A stretch of 64,000 bases of DNA from Fictibacillus enclensis. GTDB taxonomy: Bacteria; Bacillota; Bacilli; Bacillales; Fictibacillaceae. Where the stretch lies: assembly GCF_001457035.1 (NCBI RefSeq), contig NZ_KQ758617.1, forward strand, positions 124,001-188,000, in the 5' to 3' direction. Shown piece by piece: positions 16,926 through 25,793 of this stretch (the stretch's first letter is position 1; each line of letters opens with the position of its first letter). Both the position numbers and the translations under genes were made by a program. Below the pieces are notes generated by a model. That model did no database searches. It worked only from the letters and a program-made list of their open reading frames with translations, and was not told the origin of the DNA.

Positions 16926-18107
16926 ATGTTTGAAAAAATATCGCTGCATGAACAAGTGGTATTCTGCAATGATCCGGCCAGCGGGTTAAAAGCAATCATC
17001 GCCATACATAATACCACGCTTGGACCGGCGCTGGGGGGATGCAGAATGCGGCCGTATAAATCCACAGACGAAGCACTTGAGGATGTACTCCGGCTGTCCC
17101 GTGGCATGACCTATAAATGCGCAGGAGCCGACGTCGATTTCGGCGGGGGAAAGTCGGTGATCATCGGAGATCCTACAACCGATAAATCTCCCGCTCTGTT
17201 CCGGGCGTTTGGCCAGTTCGTAGATTCATTGAACGGAAGGTTTTATACCGGCACAGATATGGGGACTACGCCGTCGGATTTTGTGCATGCATTAAAGGAA
17301 ACCGCCTGTATTGTCGGAGTGCCGGATGAATACGGGGGAAGCGGTGATTCCTCTGTTCCGACAGCCCAGGGTGTTATTTACGGTTTAAGAGCCACCTTGC
17401 AGACTCTCCTTGGAACCGAGGATCTCTCCGAAATGTCCTACAGTATCCAGGGACTGGGGAAGGTTGGGTATAAAGTGGCTGAGCAGTTGATCGCGGCAGG
17501 TGCCCGGGTTTATGTAACCGATATTAATCCTCAGGCGCAACAAAGCATTGTGGAGCGGGCTGAACTTCTTCCGGGAAGCGTTGAAGTGGTTGAGGGGAAT
17601 GAGATCTACGGAGTGGATGCCGATATTTTTGTTCCCTGTGCGCTCGGAGGTGTCGTGAATGACGAGACCATTGACAGGCTGAAGGTTAAAGCGGTAGTGG
17701 GAAGTGCCAACAACCAGCTGCTTGAAGATAAACACGGAATCTACCTTCAGCAAAAAGGGATTCTGTACGGCCCTGATTATATCGTGAACGCAGGAGGGCT
17801 GATCCAGGTAGCCGATGAACTGTACGGACCGAATAAAGCGCGCGTGCTGAATCAGACAAAGGCCATCTATGATTCACTTCTTGAAATCTATAAACAAACA
17901 AAGCAGGGAGCTGAATCTTTCAACCATGGAAGCAGCAAACCGTTTTTGCGAAGACCGGATCGAGCAGCGAAAGAAGCGAAACAGTTTCTTTTCCCATCAA
18001 CAGCGGCCAAAGTGGAGCGTCAGGCATTAGAAGATCCTAAAACCAAGGAGGAGTTAACATGGAGACCCAATTTCCCAAAAAACAAATTCTCAATGAAGAT
18101 GGAGTAG
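16926..18107 (+). CDS. pdh: phenylalanine dehydrogenase, C-terminus shifted by an apparent frameshift
   Basis: NAD-dependent oxidative deamination of L-phenylalanine to phenylpyruvate. Residues 1-330 follow phenylalanine dehydrogenase rather than leucine dehydrogenase: [31 protein letters not shown] (K64 and catalytic K76), [19 protein letters not shown], and [15 protein letters not shown]. After about codon 328 (near 17911-17920) the frame loses family similarity and runs into the next gene by 49 bases. In the +1 frame the expected tail [14 protein letters not shown] continues to TAG 18028-18030, leaving a normal gap before E1 alpha. So either one extra base is a sequencing error or the gene carries a real C-terminal frameshift. 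The natural product would be about 368 residues. Confidence 0.85.
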   Translation: MFEKISLHEQVVFCNDPASGLKAIIAIHNTTLGPALGGCRMRPYKSTDEALEDVLRLSRGMTYKCAGADVDFGGGKSVIIGDPTTDKSPALFRAFGQFVDSLNGRFYTGTDMGTTPSDFVHALKETACIVGVPDEYGGSGDSSVPTAQGVIYGLRATLQTLLGTEDLSEMSYSIQGLGKVGYKVAEQLIAAGARVYVTDINPQAQQSIVERAELLPGSVEVVEGNEIYGVDADIFVPCALGGVVNDETIDRLKVKAVVGSANNQLLEDKHGIYLQQKGILYGPDYIVNAGGLIQVADELYGPNKARVLNQTKAIYDSLLEIYKQTKQGAESFNHGSSKPFLRRPDRAAKEAKQFLFPSTAAKVERQALEDPKTKEELTWRPNFPKNKFSMKME

Positions 18108-19120
18108 TGGTTGATGATGCCTATAAAAGCTTGCTGGACGAGAGCCTGGTAAAAACACTGTATACGAAAATGCTGAGAGCACGGCTGTTCGACCGAAAGG
18201 GTGTTAATCTTCAACGGCAAGGACGCATCGGCACCTATGTCCCTTTTGAGGGCCAGGAAGCGGCCCAGATCGGCAGTTCAATGGCAATGGAGGAAGGAGA
18301 CTGGATGTTTCCGACCTATCGTGATCATGGGGCTACCTTAACGTTTGGCCATTCGCTAAAGAATGTGCTTTTGTACTGGAAAGGACGCCAGGAAGGCTGT
18401 ATCCCTCCAGAGGGTATAAAGATTTTTCCTCCTGCTGTGCCCATCGCTTCCCAGCTTCTCCACGCTACAGGAGCGGCATGGGCTGAAAAAATGAAAGGAA
18501 CGGATCGTGCCTCAATCGTTTATTTTGGGGACGGCGCCACATCTGAGGGGGATTTTCATGAAGGGTTGAATTTCGCCAGTGTGTTTAACATTCCAGTAGT
18601 CTTTTTTAACCAAAATAACGGATTTGCCATATCGGTTCCGGTCGAAAAACAAATGAAATCCAAAACGATCGCCCAAAAGGCAGTCGGATATGATATCGAA
18701 GGCATCAGGCTGGATGGAAATGATGTGTTTGCGGTTTATTTCCATACGAAAGCTGCGGTGGAGAAGGCCCGCGCCGGCGGTGGTCCGACGCTGATTGAAG
18801 CTGTGACCTGGAGATATGGAGCACATACAACAGCAGACGATCCGTCCAAATACAGAGACCAGAATGAGAGTAGTATCCGCCGTGAAACTACGGATCCTCT
18901 TGCTCGTCTTGAGAAGTTTATGCAGCAGGAAGGCATCTGGGAGTCTTCATGGCAAAAGGAGCTGGAACAAGACATCACTCTGGAAATTGAAGCTGCGGTA
19001 AATGAAATGGAGAACGAACAGCCGCCGCATCTAAATGATATGTTTGACCACGTTTTTGCCGAAAATCCATGGCCTATTGAGGATCAAAAAGAAGCATATG
19101 CACATGTGAGGGGGGAATAG
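18059..19120 (+). CDS. 2-oxoacid dehydrogenase E1 component, alpha subunit
   Basis: Thiamine-diphosphate-dependent decarboxylase subunit of a pyruvate/branched-chain-type complex. The ThDP motif runs from [13 protein letters not shown] to FFNQNN (residues 157-187); [15 protein letters not shown] and the phosphorylation-loop-like [15 protein letters not shown] are usual. 353 residues. ATG 18059 follows AAGGAGGAG. Coming directly after phenylalanine dehydrogenase, the natural substrate may be phenylpyruvate, giving phenylacetyl-CoA; branched-chain or pyruvate use remains possible. Confidence 0.88.
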   Translation: METQFPKKQILNEDGVVVDDAYKSLLDESLVKTLYTKMLRARLFDRKGVNLQRQGRIGTYVPFEGQEAAQIGSSMAMEEGDWMFPTYRDHGATLTFGHSLKNVLLYWKGRQEGCIPPEGIKIFPPAVPIASQLLHATGAAWAEKMKGTDRASIVYFGDGATSEGDFHEGLNFASVFNIPVVFFNQNNGFAISVPVEKQMKSKTIAQKAVGYDIEGIRLDGNDVFAVYFHTKAAVEKARAGGGPTLIEAVTWRYGAHTTADDPSKYRDQNESSIRRETTDPLARLEKFMQQEGIWESSWQKELEQDITLEIEAAVNEMENEQPPHLNDMFDHVFAENPWPIEDQKEAYAHVRGE

Positions 19121-19121
19121 C

Positions 19122-20120
19122 ATGGCGACAGCAGCAGTTGGCACAAAGAAACTGACGCTTGTTCAGGCAGTTACCGATGGACTGAGAACTATGATGAGAG
19201 AAAGTGAAAACGTAATTGTTCTCGGTGAGGATGTCGGGCGAAATGGAGGAGTATTCCGGGCAACCGACGGATTGATGGAAGAGTTTGGGGATCAGCGCAT
19301 TATCGATACGCCACTCGCTGAGTCTGGTATTATCGGAACCTCGATCGGCCTTGCCATGAACGGATTCCGACCGGTTGCCGAAATGCAGTTTCTTGGATTC
19401 ATCTATCCGGCATTTAACCAAATTATGACGCATGCCTCGAGGATACGATCCAGAACGCTCGGAGCATTTACCGTTCCCATGGTCATCCGTGCGCCATTTG
19501 GTGCCGGCGTACGAGCTCCGGAAATCCATTCGGATTCCGTTGAAGCCCTGTTCACGCACATGCCGGGCATCAAGGTTGTGGTGCCGTCCAATCCATACGA
19601 CGCGAAGGGGCTTCTCATTGCGAGCATCGAGGACCCTGACCCGGTTCTTTTTCTGGAGCCGATGAGATGCTACAGAAGCTCAAAGATGGACGTTCCGGAC
19701 AGCAAATATACCGTTGAAATTGGAAAAGGCCGTGTGATGAAGGAAGGGGAACAGGTAACCATTTTAACTTATGGGGCCATGGTTGACGCTTCTTTAAAAG
19801 CGGCGAATGAAGCTGAAAGCAAAGGGATCAGCGTGGAGGTTATCGATCTGCGTACATTGTATCCGCTGGATAAAGAATTGATTTCCAAGAGTGTTCAGAA
19901 GACGGGGAGAACGGTCATTGTCCATGAAGCTCCCTCCACCGGCGGTCTGGGGGACACTCTCATTTCGCTCATCAATGACACGTCTTTCTTATATATGAAG
20001 GCGCCTATTGAGAGGGTTACCGGGTTCGACACACCTGTGCCGATGTTTGCACTGGAAGATCATTACCTTCCCAATGCACCAAGAATTACATCTGCAATTC
20101 ATAAAGTGATCAACTTTTAG
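19122..20120 (+). CDS. 2-oxoacid dehydrogenase E1 component, beta subunit
   Basis: Second half of the E1 heterotetramer. LGEDVGRNGGVFRAT (about residue 35), IDTPLAESGIIG with the ThDP-activating glutamate, and the transketolase-C part VEVIDLRTLYPLD are diagnostic. 332 residues, full length. It begins one base after the E1 alpha stop region behind GGGGGAA and ends just before the E2 ribosome site, so the complex is made from one message. Confidence 0.9.
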   Translation: MATAAVGTKKLTLVQAVTDGLRTMMRESENVIVLGEDVGRNGGVFRATDGLMEEFGDQRIIDTPLAESGIIGTSIGLAMNGFRPVAEMQFLGFIYPAFNQIMTHASRIRSRTLGAFTVPMVIRAPFGAGVRAPEIHSDSVEALFTHMPGIKVVVPSNPYDAKGLLIASIEDPDPVLFLEPMRCYRSSKMDVPDSKYTVEIGKGRVMKEGEQVTILTYGAMVDASLKAANEAESKGISVEVIDLRTLYPLDKELISKSVQKTGRTVIVHEAPSTGGLGDTLISLINDTSFLYMKAPIERVTGFDTPVPMFALEDHYLPNAPRITSAIHKVINF

Positions 20121-20132
20121 GAGGGCTTGTTT

Positions 20133-21374
20133 ATGGTGGAAGTAAAGCTGCACGATATAGGTGAAGGTATGCATGAGGGTGAAATTCTGCACTTTTTTGT
20201 CAAAACGGGAGACGTGGTTTCCATTGACCAGCCTCTGGTTGAAGTCCAGACCGACAAGGTAACCGCAGAGCTCCCTTCCCCTGTGGCCGGAAAAGTAACC
20301 GACATTCTTGTAAAGGAAGGAGAAACCGTTACCGTTGGAACCGTCCTGCTCTGTCTTGAAAGTGAAGGAGCATCCGCTGTTCCCCAAACGCCGAAATCAC
20401 AGGAACCTTTAATGGAAGCAGGAGCGGACAGCAGTTCTTCCAGTGGGCAAGCATCTCTGGCCATGCTCAACAAACGGGTGCTTGCCGCTCCCTATACCCG
20501 AAAAGTGGCAAGGGACTACGGTGTGGACATTGAGCAGATTACCGGAACAGGACCAGCAGGGCGGATCACGGAGGAAGATGTTCTTCGTTTCGTCAATGGA
20601 ACCAAGACTTCCATAAGAAAAGAACAGCCGGATGCCCCAACGATAAACAAAGAATTACCTGCAGGGGAAACGGAAGAGATCCCGTTCAGGGGACGCAGGA
20701 AGCAAATCGCCAAAAAGATGACGCAATCCCTGTTTACGATCCCGCATGTGACACACTTTGAAGAAGTGGATATGACAAATGTACTGGAGCTGAAAAAGCA
20801 GCTTAAAATGCTGGATCCTGACAAAAGCAAAGGCTTTGCTATTTCTGTTGCCTCTTTTTTCATAAAAGCGATCCAGCTGGCTCTTGCCGATTTCCCGGTC
20901 TTTAACAGCAAATTGGATGAAGAAAAGGAAGTTATCAGGCTCGAAAAGCAGGTGAACATCGGAATTGCGACGGATGCAGAAGATGGACTGATTGTCCCTG
21001 TTATTAAAAATGTCGAACGCCGTTCCATAAAGGACATTAACCGTGACATGAAAAAGAAAATCACAAAAGCAAAAGAAGGAACGCTAACGAGGGAAGACCT
21101 TACAGGCGGGACGTTTACCATTTCCAACGTAGGACCGCTTGGCAGCATGGGGGCAACACCGATCATTAACGCTCCTGAGGTCGCTTTGATGGCGTTTCAT
21201 AAAACAAAGAAAATGCCGGTCGTTATTCATGATGATATCCAAATCCGTTCGGTCATGAATGTGTCCATGTCCTTTGACCATCGTGTGGCCGACGGAGCAA
21301 CGGCAGTACAATTTACAAACCGGTTCAAGGAACTGATTGAAAATCCTTCGGTTATGGTATTGGAGCTGATATAA
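20133..21374 (+). CDS. 2-oxoacid dehydrogenase E2 (dihydrolipoyl acyltransferase)
   Basis: Core of the complex; moves the acyl group from E1 to CoA on a swinging lipoyl arm. One lipoyl domain (residues 1-76) carries the lipoylated lysine K42 in EVQTDKVTAEL. A linker leads to the peripheral-subunit-binding domain (about 113-155: APYTRKVARDYGVD ... GRITEEDV), then the catalytic domain with MSFDHRVADGATA holding the active His and Asp. 413 residues. ATG 20133 is seven bases after AGGAGGG; a TTG at 20127 is too close. Confidence 0.9.
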   Translation: MVEVKLHDIGEGMHEGEILHFFVKTGDVVSIDQPLVEVQTDKVTAELPSPVAGKVTDILVKEGETVTVGTVLLCLESEGASAVPQTPKSQEPLMEAGADSSSSSGQASLAMLNKRVLAAPYTRKVARDYGVDIEQITGTGPAGRITEEDVLRFVNGTKTSIRKEQPDAPTINKELPAGETEEIPFRGRRKQIAKKMTQSLFTIPHVTHFEEVDMTNVLELKKQLKMLDPDKSKGFAISVASFFIKAIQLALADFPVFNSKLDEEKEVIRLEKQVNIGIATDAEDGLIVPVIKNVERRSIKDINRDMKKKITKAKEGTLTREDLTGGTFTISNVGPLGSMGATPIINAPEVALMAFHKTKKMPVVIHDDIQIRSVMNVSMSFDHRVADGATAVQFTNRFKELIENPSVMVLELI

Positions 21375-21375
21375 G

Positions 21376-22809
21376 ATGGTGGTAGGTGAATTTGTCCAAA
21401 ACAGGCAGCTGATCATCGTGGGCGGAGGGCCCGGTGGCTACATCGCCGCCATCCGAGCAGCCCAGTTGGGGCTGGAAGTGACCCTTATTGAAAAAGAAGA
21501 CTTGGGCGGTGTCTGCCTCAATACAGGATGCATCCCTTCCAAAGCTCTGACTCATGCCGCCGCGCAATATGCCTCCATGCCCCATCTAAAAGAAATGGGA
21601 ATTCAGACAGAGGCAACGCGTTTTGAATGGTCGTCGTTTATCGAATATCAAAAGAAAATCGTTACCGGTTTGCAAAAAGGAGTTGAAGCTCTTTTTAAGG
21701 CGAACAAAATCGAAGTGATCAAAGGAACCGCAACGTTTATGTCCGAGAATCGAATTGGGGTGGATTCCGGCCATCACTATGAGATGTATCAGTATGAAAA
21801 TGCTCTTGTGGCAACAGGGGCCAGGCCGGTAATGCCTTCCGGGATCAGCCGGGCTGAAGAGAAAATCATATACGCGGAGGAACTGAGAAACCTGAACGGG
21901 GTACCAGGACATCTCGTGGTATGCGGTTCGGATTATATCGCTATAGAGACGGCCATGGCTTTCCGTAATTTGGGGGCAGATGTATCCCTGATCTGCAGTG
22001 ATGATACGTTTGGTCTTGATGAATCTATTGCCAGGGAGCTTCAGAGGGTATACAAAAAAGCGAAAATTAAACTTTTTAAAAATGCTGAGCTGCTTGAGGC
22101 AGAGGCAGGCGGGGAAGCGGTCACCATCACGCTTCAAAGCGTGAAGGAAAAGATAACCTTGGATGCCGATGTAATGGTTTTTACCGATAATTATCAGCCG
22201 AACACAAATGAACTGGGTCTTGAATTTATCAAGGTTCATTTGGATGACGAGGGATATATCGTGGTCAATGAATATGGAGAAACCAGTGTCCCTGGAGTTT
22301 ATGCTGCAGGAGATTGCACCATCGGTATGAGGCTTGCCAGCAAGGCGATTAAACAGGGTAAAGTGGCTGCCGAGCATATTGGCGGGTTGAGCTCTGCATA
22401 CAGCCTGGCCCTTGTTCCTCAAGTGATTCACAGCACACCTCCCATAGCAACCGTTGGATGGACGGAAAAGGAAGCGAAAGAGCAGGGATTTGAGGTTAAG
22501 ACCGGCCAGTTCGCCATGGGTGGCAATGGGTTTGCCAGCCTTAGCGGGCAAAGGGAGGGGCTGGCTAAAATGGTTATAGACGCCAAAACAGACCTGTTGC
22601 TTGGAGTTCACATGATGGGAGCTGGAGCTGCTGAAATGATCAGCACGGGAACGCTGGCATTGGAAATGGCAGCCCGAGATGAAGATCTTTCGTATCCTGT
22701 TTATGCCCATCCATCATTGAGCGAAACCTGGCTTGAAGCAGTTGAACAAGCAACCGGAAAAGCCATCCATTTGCCTCCGGCACACAGAAAAGAAACGGCA
22801 ACATCTTAA
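21376..22809 (+). CDS. lpdA: dihydrolipoyl dehydrogenase (E3)
   Basis: FAD- and NAD-dependent reoxidation of the E2 dihydrolipoyl arm. The FAD motif GGGPGGYIAAIRAAQ (17-31), redox-active disulfide C47/C52 in CLNTGCIPSK, the second FAD site GVYAAGDCT and the C-terminal HPSLSETWLEA with the catalytic His-Glu pair are all present. 477 residues. It starts one base after the E2 stop; the ribosome site is weak, suggesting coupling to E2 translation. Last gene of the operon. Confidence 0.92.
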   Translation: MVVGEFVQNRQLIIVGGGPGGYIAAIRAAQLGLEVTLIEKEDLGGVCLNTGCIPSKALTHAAAQYASMPHLKEMGIQTEATRFEWSSFIEYQKKIVTGLQKGVEALFKANKIEVIKGTATFMSENRIGVDSGHHYEMYQYENALVATGARPVMPSGISRAEEKIIYAEELRNLNGVPGHLVVCGSDYIAIETAMAFRNLGADVSLICSDDTFGLDESIARELQRVYKKAKIKLFKNAELLEAEAGGEAVTITLQSVKEKITLDADVMVFTDNYQPNTNELGLEFIKVHLDDEGYIVVNEYGETSVPGVYAAGDCTIGMRLASKAIKQGKVAAEHIGGLSSAYSLALVPQVIHSTPPIATVGWTEKEAKEQGFEVKTGQFAMGGNGFASLSGQREGLAKMVIDAKTDLLLGVHMMGAGAAEMISTGTLALEMAARDEDLSYPVYAHPSLSETWLEAVEQATGKAIHLPPAHRKETATS

Positions 22810-22815
22810 AATTTT

Positions 22816-22869
22816 GAACGGCACCCCGAATGTTTAGCTTTGCTAAATTCCAGGGTGCCGTTTCTTTTT
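22816..22869 (+). terminator. terminator of the 2-oxoacid dehydrogenase operon
   Basis: AACGGCACCC (22817-22826) pairs with GGGTGCCGTT (22853-22862), followed by a T-rich tail. The 26-base loop contains its own small hairpin TTTAGC/GCTAAA. Confidence 0.85.
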
Positions 22870-22907
22870 AGAATGTTTCCGTTGAATGGAGCTTAGGGTC
22901 TGTACCA

Positions 22908-23468
22908 TTATGCCCTGGGATACGGATAATAGATCATCATGATCAATCTGGCAGGGCTGTCACCATGGTTTTGATAACAGTGCGTAAAGTTGGCGGCGAA
23001 ATGCAGATTTTCCCCCGTTGATAATGTGTAGGTATTTTCGTGAACAGTCAGAGCAAAGCTGCCTTCTTCGACTAACAGGTATTCTTCCACACCATCGGGG
23101 TGAGCTTCAGAACAATAATTGCAGCCGGGAAGAAGCTCCAATGAGTAGATTTCAAACGATTTCCCCGGTTCAACCGGGAACAGAGGACGGACGAGAAAGG
23201 TGCCACTGGCATCGGCAATCGGATTGATTTCGTTCGTGATGACCTTTTTTATGGAAGGCTGATCTTCTTCAACAAAGGAGCTGAATGATACTCCAAACCC
23301 ATTCGCAATTTTCCACAACGTGCTTACTGTCGGGTTGGATTCTCCCCGCTCGATCTGGCTTAGCATCGGTTTGGATACGCCGGTTGCATGGGCGGCCTGG
23401 TCCAGGCTCCAGCTTCGCTGGCCTCGCAGGGCTTTTAATCTCTTACCTATAATTTCGGTTAAATTCAT
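22908..23468 (-). CDS. XRE-family regulator with C-terminal cupin domain
   Basis: Helix-turn-helix at residues 8-62 (ALRGQRSWSLDQAAHATG, then VSKPMLSQIERGESNPTVST) joined to a small cupin ligand-binding barrel at about 105-186 (LPGCNYCSEAHPDGVEEYLLVEEG). Such fusions usually sense small metabolites. ATG 23468 follows AAGGAGC and gives 186 residues; upstream in-frame starts lack a site. It diverges from azlCD across a 100-base region with symmetric sites, so it most likely controls azlCD and itself. Confidence 0.85.
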   Translation of the reverse strand: MNLTEIIGKRLKALRGQRSWSLDQAAHATGVSKPMLSQIERGESNPTVSTLWKIANGFGVSFSSFVEEDQPSIKKVITNEINPIADASGTFLVRPLFPVEPGKSFEIYSLELLPGCNYCSEAHPDGVEEYLLVEEGSFALTVHENTYTLSTGENLHFAANFTHCYQNHGDSPARLIMMIYYPYPRA

Positions 23469-23491
23469 AGGAAAAAATGCTCCTTGTGAAA

Positions 23492-23530
23492 TTGTTTTAT
23501 ATAACATACAATATGTATAATATAACATAT
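23492..23530 (+). promoter_or_regulatory. azlC promoter overlapped by direct and inverted repeats
   Basis: TTGTTT (23492-23497) and a perfect TATAAT (23516-23521) form a promoter towards azlC with 18-base spacing. ATAACATA occurs at 23501-23508 and again at 23522-23529, exactly 21 bases (two helical turns) apart, and ACATAcaaTATGT (23504-23516) is an inverted repeat inside the spacer. This is a likely operator for the XRE-cupin protein. Confidence 0.55.
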
Positions 23531-23568
23531 AATTCTGAATAAAGTGAACAAAAGGAGTGTTCTTCATC

Positions 23569-24288
23569 ATGATCCCGATTCCTGCTATTTCTGCTGCAAA
23601 TCATGATTTCAAGAGAGGAATCCAGGCGGGACTGTCCATTGCCATCGGTTATTTGCCTATTGCTTTTACATATGGTCTGCTGGCAAAGTCGAGTGGATTG
23701 TCACTGCTTGAAACAGTTGGAATGAGCATCATTGTTTTTGCAGGAGCATCCCAATACATTGCTCTTTCCATGATTGCAGCGGGTACAGGTGCTTTTGAAA
23801 TCATCATCACTGCCTTTATCATGAACATCCGCCACCTGCTGATGAGTGCTTCGTTAAACGAAAAAATGGAAGAGGATACGAAGTGGAGAAAAGCCGTGTA
23901 CGGATTCCTCATTACAGATGAGACCTTTTCTGTCGCAGCAACACGGACTGAAAGGAAACTTGCTTCTTCTTTTATGCTGGGACTTGGTTTAACGGCCTAC
24001 GGAAGCTGGGTGATCAATTCGGGCATTGGATACCTGATCGGAGCAGGACTGCCGGAAACCATTCAGGCCGGAATGGCTGTTGCATTATATGCCATGTTTA
24101 TCGGCCTTCTTGTTCCATCTGCCAAAAAATCCAGCAAGGTCATACTCCTGGCAGGTACAGCTGCTCTGTTGAATTCGCTGTTTTCATTGTATGAGCCACT
24201 GTCAGGAGGATGGGGCATTATTCTATCCACCATTATTTCAGCTGCCGGCATTGAATTTTTGATGAAGGAGGAAGCCCATGGAAACTAA
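23569..24288 (+). CDS. azlC: AzlC-family amino acid exporter subunit
   Basis: Large membrane subunit of the AzlCD branched-chain amino acid exporter family. The N-terminal GIQAGLSIAIGYLPIAFTYG, then FAGASQYIALSMI and the cytosolic LITDETFSVA motif are diagnostic; five to seven hydrophobic helices. ATG 23569 follows AAAGGAG at 11 bases; GTG 23557 overlaps the site. 239 residues. It overlaps azlD by 11 bases. Export of a keto- or amino acid stressor linked to the adjacent aromatic pathway is possible. Confidence 0.9.
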   Translation: MIPIPAISAANHDFKRGIQAGLSIAIGYLPIAFTYGLLAKSSGLSLLETVGMSIIVFAGASQYIALSMIAAGTGAFEIIITAFIMNIRHLLMSASLNEKMEEDTKWRKAVYGFLITDETFSVAATRTERKLASSFMLGLGLTAYGSWVINSGIGYLIGAGLPETIQAGMAVALYAMFIGLLVPSAKKSSKVILLAGTAALLNSLFSLYEPLSGGWGIILSTIISAAGIEFLMKEEAHGN

Positions 24289-24589
24289 TTTGCTCTGGAT
24301 GATTGCCGGTATGGGGGTGGTCACCTATCTTCCGCGTGTGCTGCCGCTTATTGCCCTGGATACGGCCATTATCCCCCAGAAATGGCAAAGCATCCTGAAG
24401 AATGTTCCATTTGCCATTCTTGGGGCCTTGATTTTTCCCGGAATTCTGCACATCAATGAAGGCAGCATGTGGTATGGCATTGTGGGAGCTGGTATAGCTT
24501 TGCTTTCTTCATGGCTGAACTGGAACATCATTCTCGTGGTCCTAAGTTCGGTGTTGGCCGTAAGCCTTTTCTCTTTTTTGGGATTATAA
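24278..24589 (+). CDS. azlD: AzlD-family exporter subunit
   Basis: Small hydrophobic partner of AzlC (103 residues, three to four helices). The opening WMIAGMGVVTYLPRVLPL and FAILGALIFPGIL are typical. ATG 24278 lies inside the end of azlC behind AAGGAGGAAG, so the two subunits are coupled. No terminator follows directly; a new promoter region begins about 40 bases on. Confidence 0.88.
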   Translation: METNLLWMIAGMGVVTYLPRVLPLIALDTAIIPQKWQSILKNVPFAILGALIFPGILHINEGSMWYGIVGAGIALLSSWLNWNIILVVLSSVLAVSLFSFLGL

Positions 24590-24664
24590 CATAAAGATGA
24601 TTAAGGTTTTCTTTCTTCAATCATTATGATAGTATGAATACTCAAACGATTGGAGGGGAATCAA

Positions 24665-24799
24665 ATGTATCTTCATATGATTCGTTTTGCTTTAACCGGT
24701 TTGTTTTCAATGACGGCGGCTTCCCTCATGTTGTTTCAGTCTCTGGAAGTTTTTCATGCCTTCCTGGACATTTTTTCAGGTTTTTTTCATAGAGATTAA
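24665..24799 (+). CDS. 44-residue hydrophobic peptide, unknown
   Basis: ATG 24665 stands six bases after GGAGGGG and opens a 44-codon frame starting MYLHMIRFALTGLF, largely hydrophobic with one probable membrane helix and a short HRD tail. It has its own -10-like TATGAT about 35 bases upstream and a clear terminator five bases downstream, so it looks like a complete small transcription unit between azlD and the HAD gene. I recognise no family. Confidence 0.6.
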   Translation: MYLHMIRFALTGLFSMTAASLMLFQSLEVFHAFLDIFSGFFHRD

Positions 24800-24804
24800 A
24801 GGGT

Positions 24805-24830
24805 AAAGAGCTATACTTAGCTCTTTTTTT
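24805..24830 (+). terminator. terminator of the small membrane peptide gene
   Basis: AAAGAGCT and AGCTCTTT pair across six bases and run into eight T. Confidence 0.85.
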
Positions 24831-24884
24831 TATGAAAAAGGGCACACTGAAAAAGGAAAGACGGAGATAAAGGATGATTGTTAA

Positions 24885-25760
24885 ATGAAACTTATCGCAA
24901 TAGACATGGATGGAACACTTGTCAGCAAACAACTGAAGGTTACCAAAGCAAACAAGGAAGCCATTCAAAGGGCTCGTGAAAAAGGGCATATGGTGGTTAT
25001 TGCGACGGGAAGATCCTTTGATGAAGCACGCTATACACTTGGTGAAGCAGAGCTGCATCTTCCGTTGATTTGTGTGAACGGAGCAGAAATCCGTAATGAG
25101 AAATGGGAGAAAGTCACCAGTATCCCAATTCCGTTCAAGCAATATTTTAATGTGGAAAAGGCGCTGCGCGCAAACAACATTTATTATGAAGTCTATACCA
25201 GTGAGGGGACCTATACCGATAACCGTGAGAAGGCCTTCAAGGTAATGAAGGATATTGTACTCACCTCCAATCCGGATGCGACAGAAGATGATGTGCATAA
25301 AGCCGCATTGCGCCGTTTTAAGCTTGGGACGGTCAAGTATATCCATGATTACGACCTCTTGATGGAAAGAGAAGGCCTTGAAATTTATAAAGTGCTGGCA
25401 TTTTCCAGCGAACCGGAAAAAGTGGCCAATTCGGTTGAACGATTGAAACAGATTGATCATCTGGCGGTCAGTTCTTCCGCAAACAACAACCTTGAAATTA
25501 CTAATGCAGATGCACAAAAGGGATTTGCACTCGAAAAATTTGCGAAGCTGAATAAAATCAGTCTTGAGGACACGATGGCAATAGGTGATAATTACAATGA
25601 TGTTTCCATGCTTGAAAAGGCGGGCATCAGCGTTGCCATGGGCAATGCCTATGATGAAATCAAAACTATCGCCAAATTCGTGACCAAGACAAATGACGAA
25701 AGCGGCGTCGCCTATGCCATTGAAAATTATCTCGAAGAACGGAAAACAAGCCTGGCTTAA
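24885..25760 (+). CDS. Cof-type HAD-IIB phosphatase
   Basis: Cytosolic phosphatase of small phosphorylated metabolites. Motif I is IDMDGTLVS with nucleophile D7 and acid D9; motif II is IATGRS; motif III/IV lies in GDNYNDVSMLEKAGISVAMGNA near the end, and the large C2-type cap spans about 80-200. 291 residues, full length. ATG 24885 follows AAAGGATG. The substrate of individual Cof proteins cannot be read from sequence; sugar phosphates, FMN or pyridoxal phosphate are common. Confidence 0.88.
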   Translation: MKLIAIDMDGTLVSKQLKVTKANKEAIQRAREKGHMVVIATGRSFDEARYTLGEAELHLPLICVNGAEIRNEKWEKVTSIPIPFKQYFNVEKALRANNIYYEVYTSEGTYTDNREKAFKVMKDIVLTSNPDATEDDVHKAALRRFKLGTVKYIHDYDLLMEREGLEIYKVLAFSSEPEKVANSVERLKQIDHLAVSSSANNNLEITNADAQKGFALEKFAKLNKISLEDTMAIGDNYNDVSMLEKAGISVAMGNAYDEIKTIAKFVTKTNDESGVAYAIENYLEERKTSLA

Positions 25761-25777
25761 CACGCCGGGTTTTTTTG
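25748..25777 (+). terminator. terminator of the HAD-IIB gene
   Basis: AAGCCTGGC pairs with GCCGGGTTT (two G-T pairs) and leads into seven T. The left arm lies within the last codons of the gene. Confidence 0.65.
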
Positions 25778-25793
25778 TGTTGTAATCCGAACG

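Noticed and set aside
21586-22710. A 374-codon open frame on the minus strand
   Set aside because: It lies wholly inside the E3 gene on the opposite strand, has a basic, cysteine-rich composition typical of antisense frames, and no ribosome site.
24726-25763. A 345-codon minus-strand frame
   Set aside because: It is the antisense shadow of the HAD-IIB gene, which has all catalytic motifs; the minus frame has no recognisable domain.
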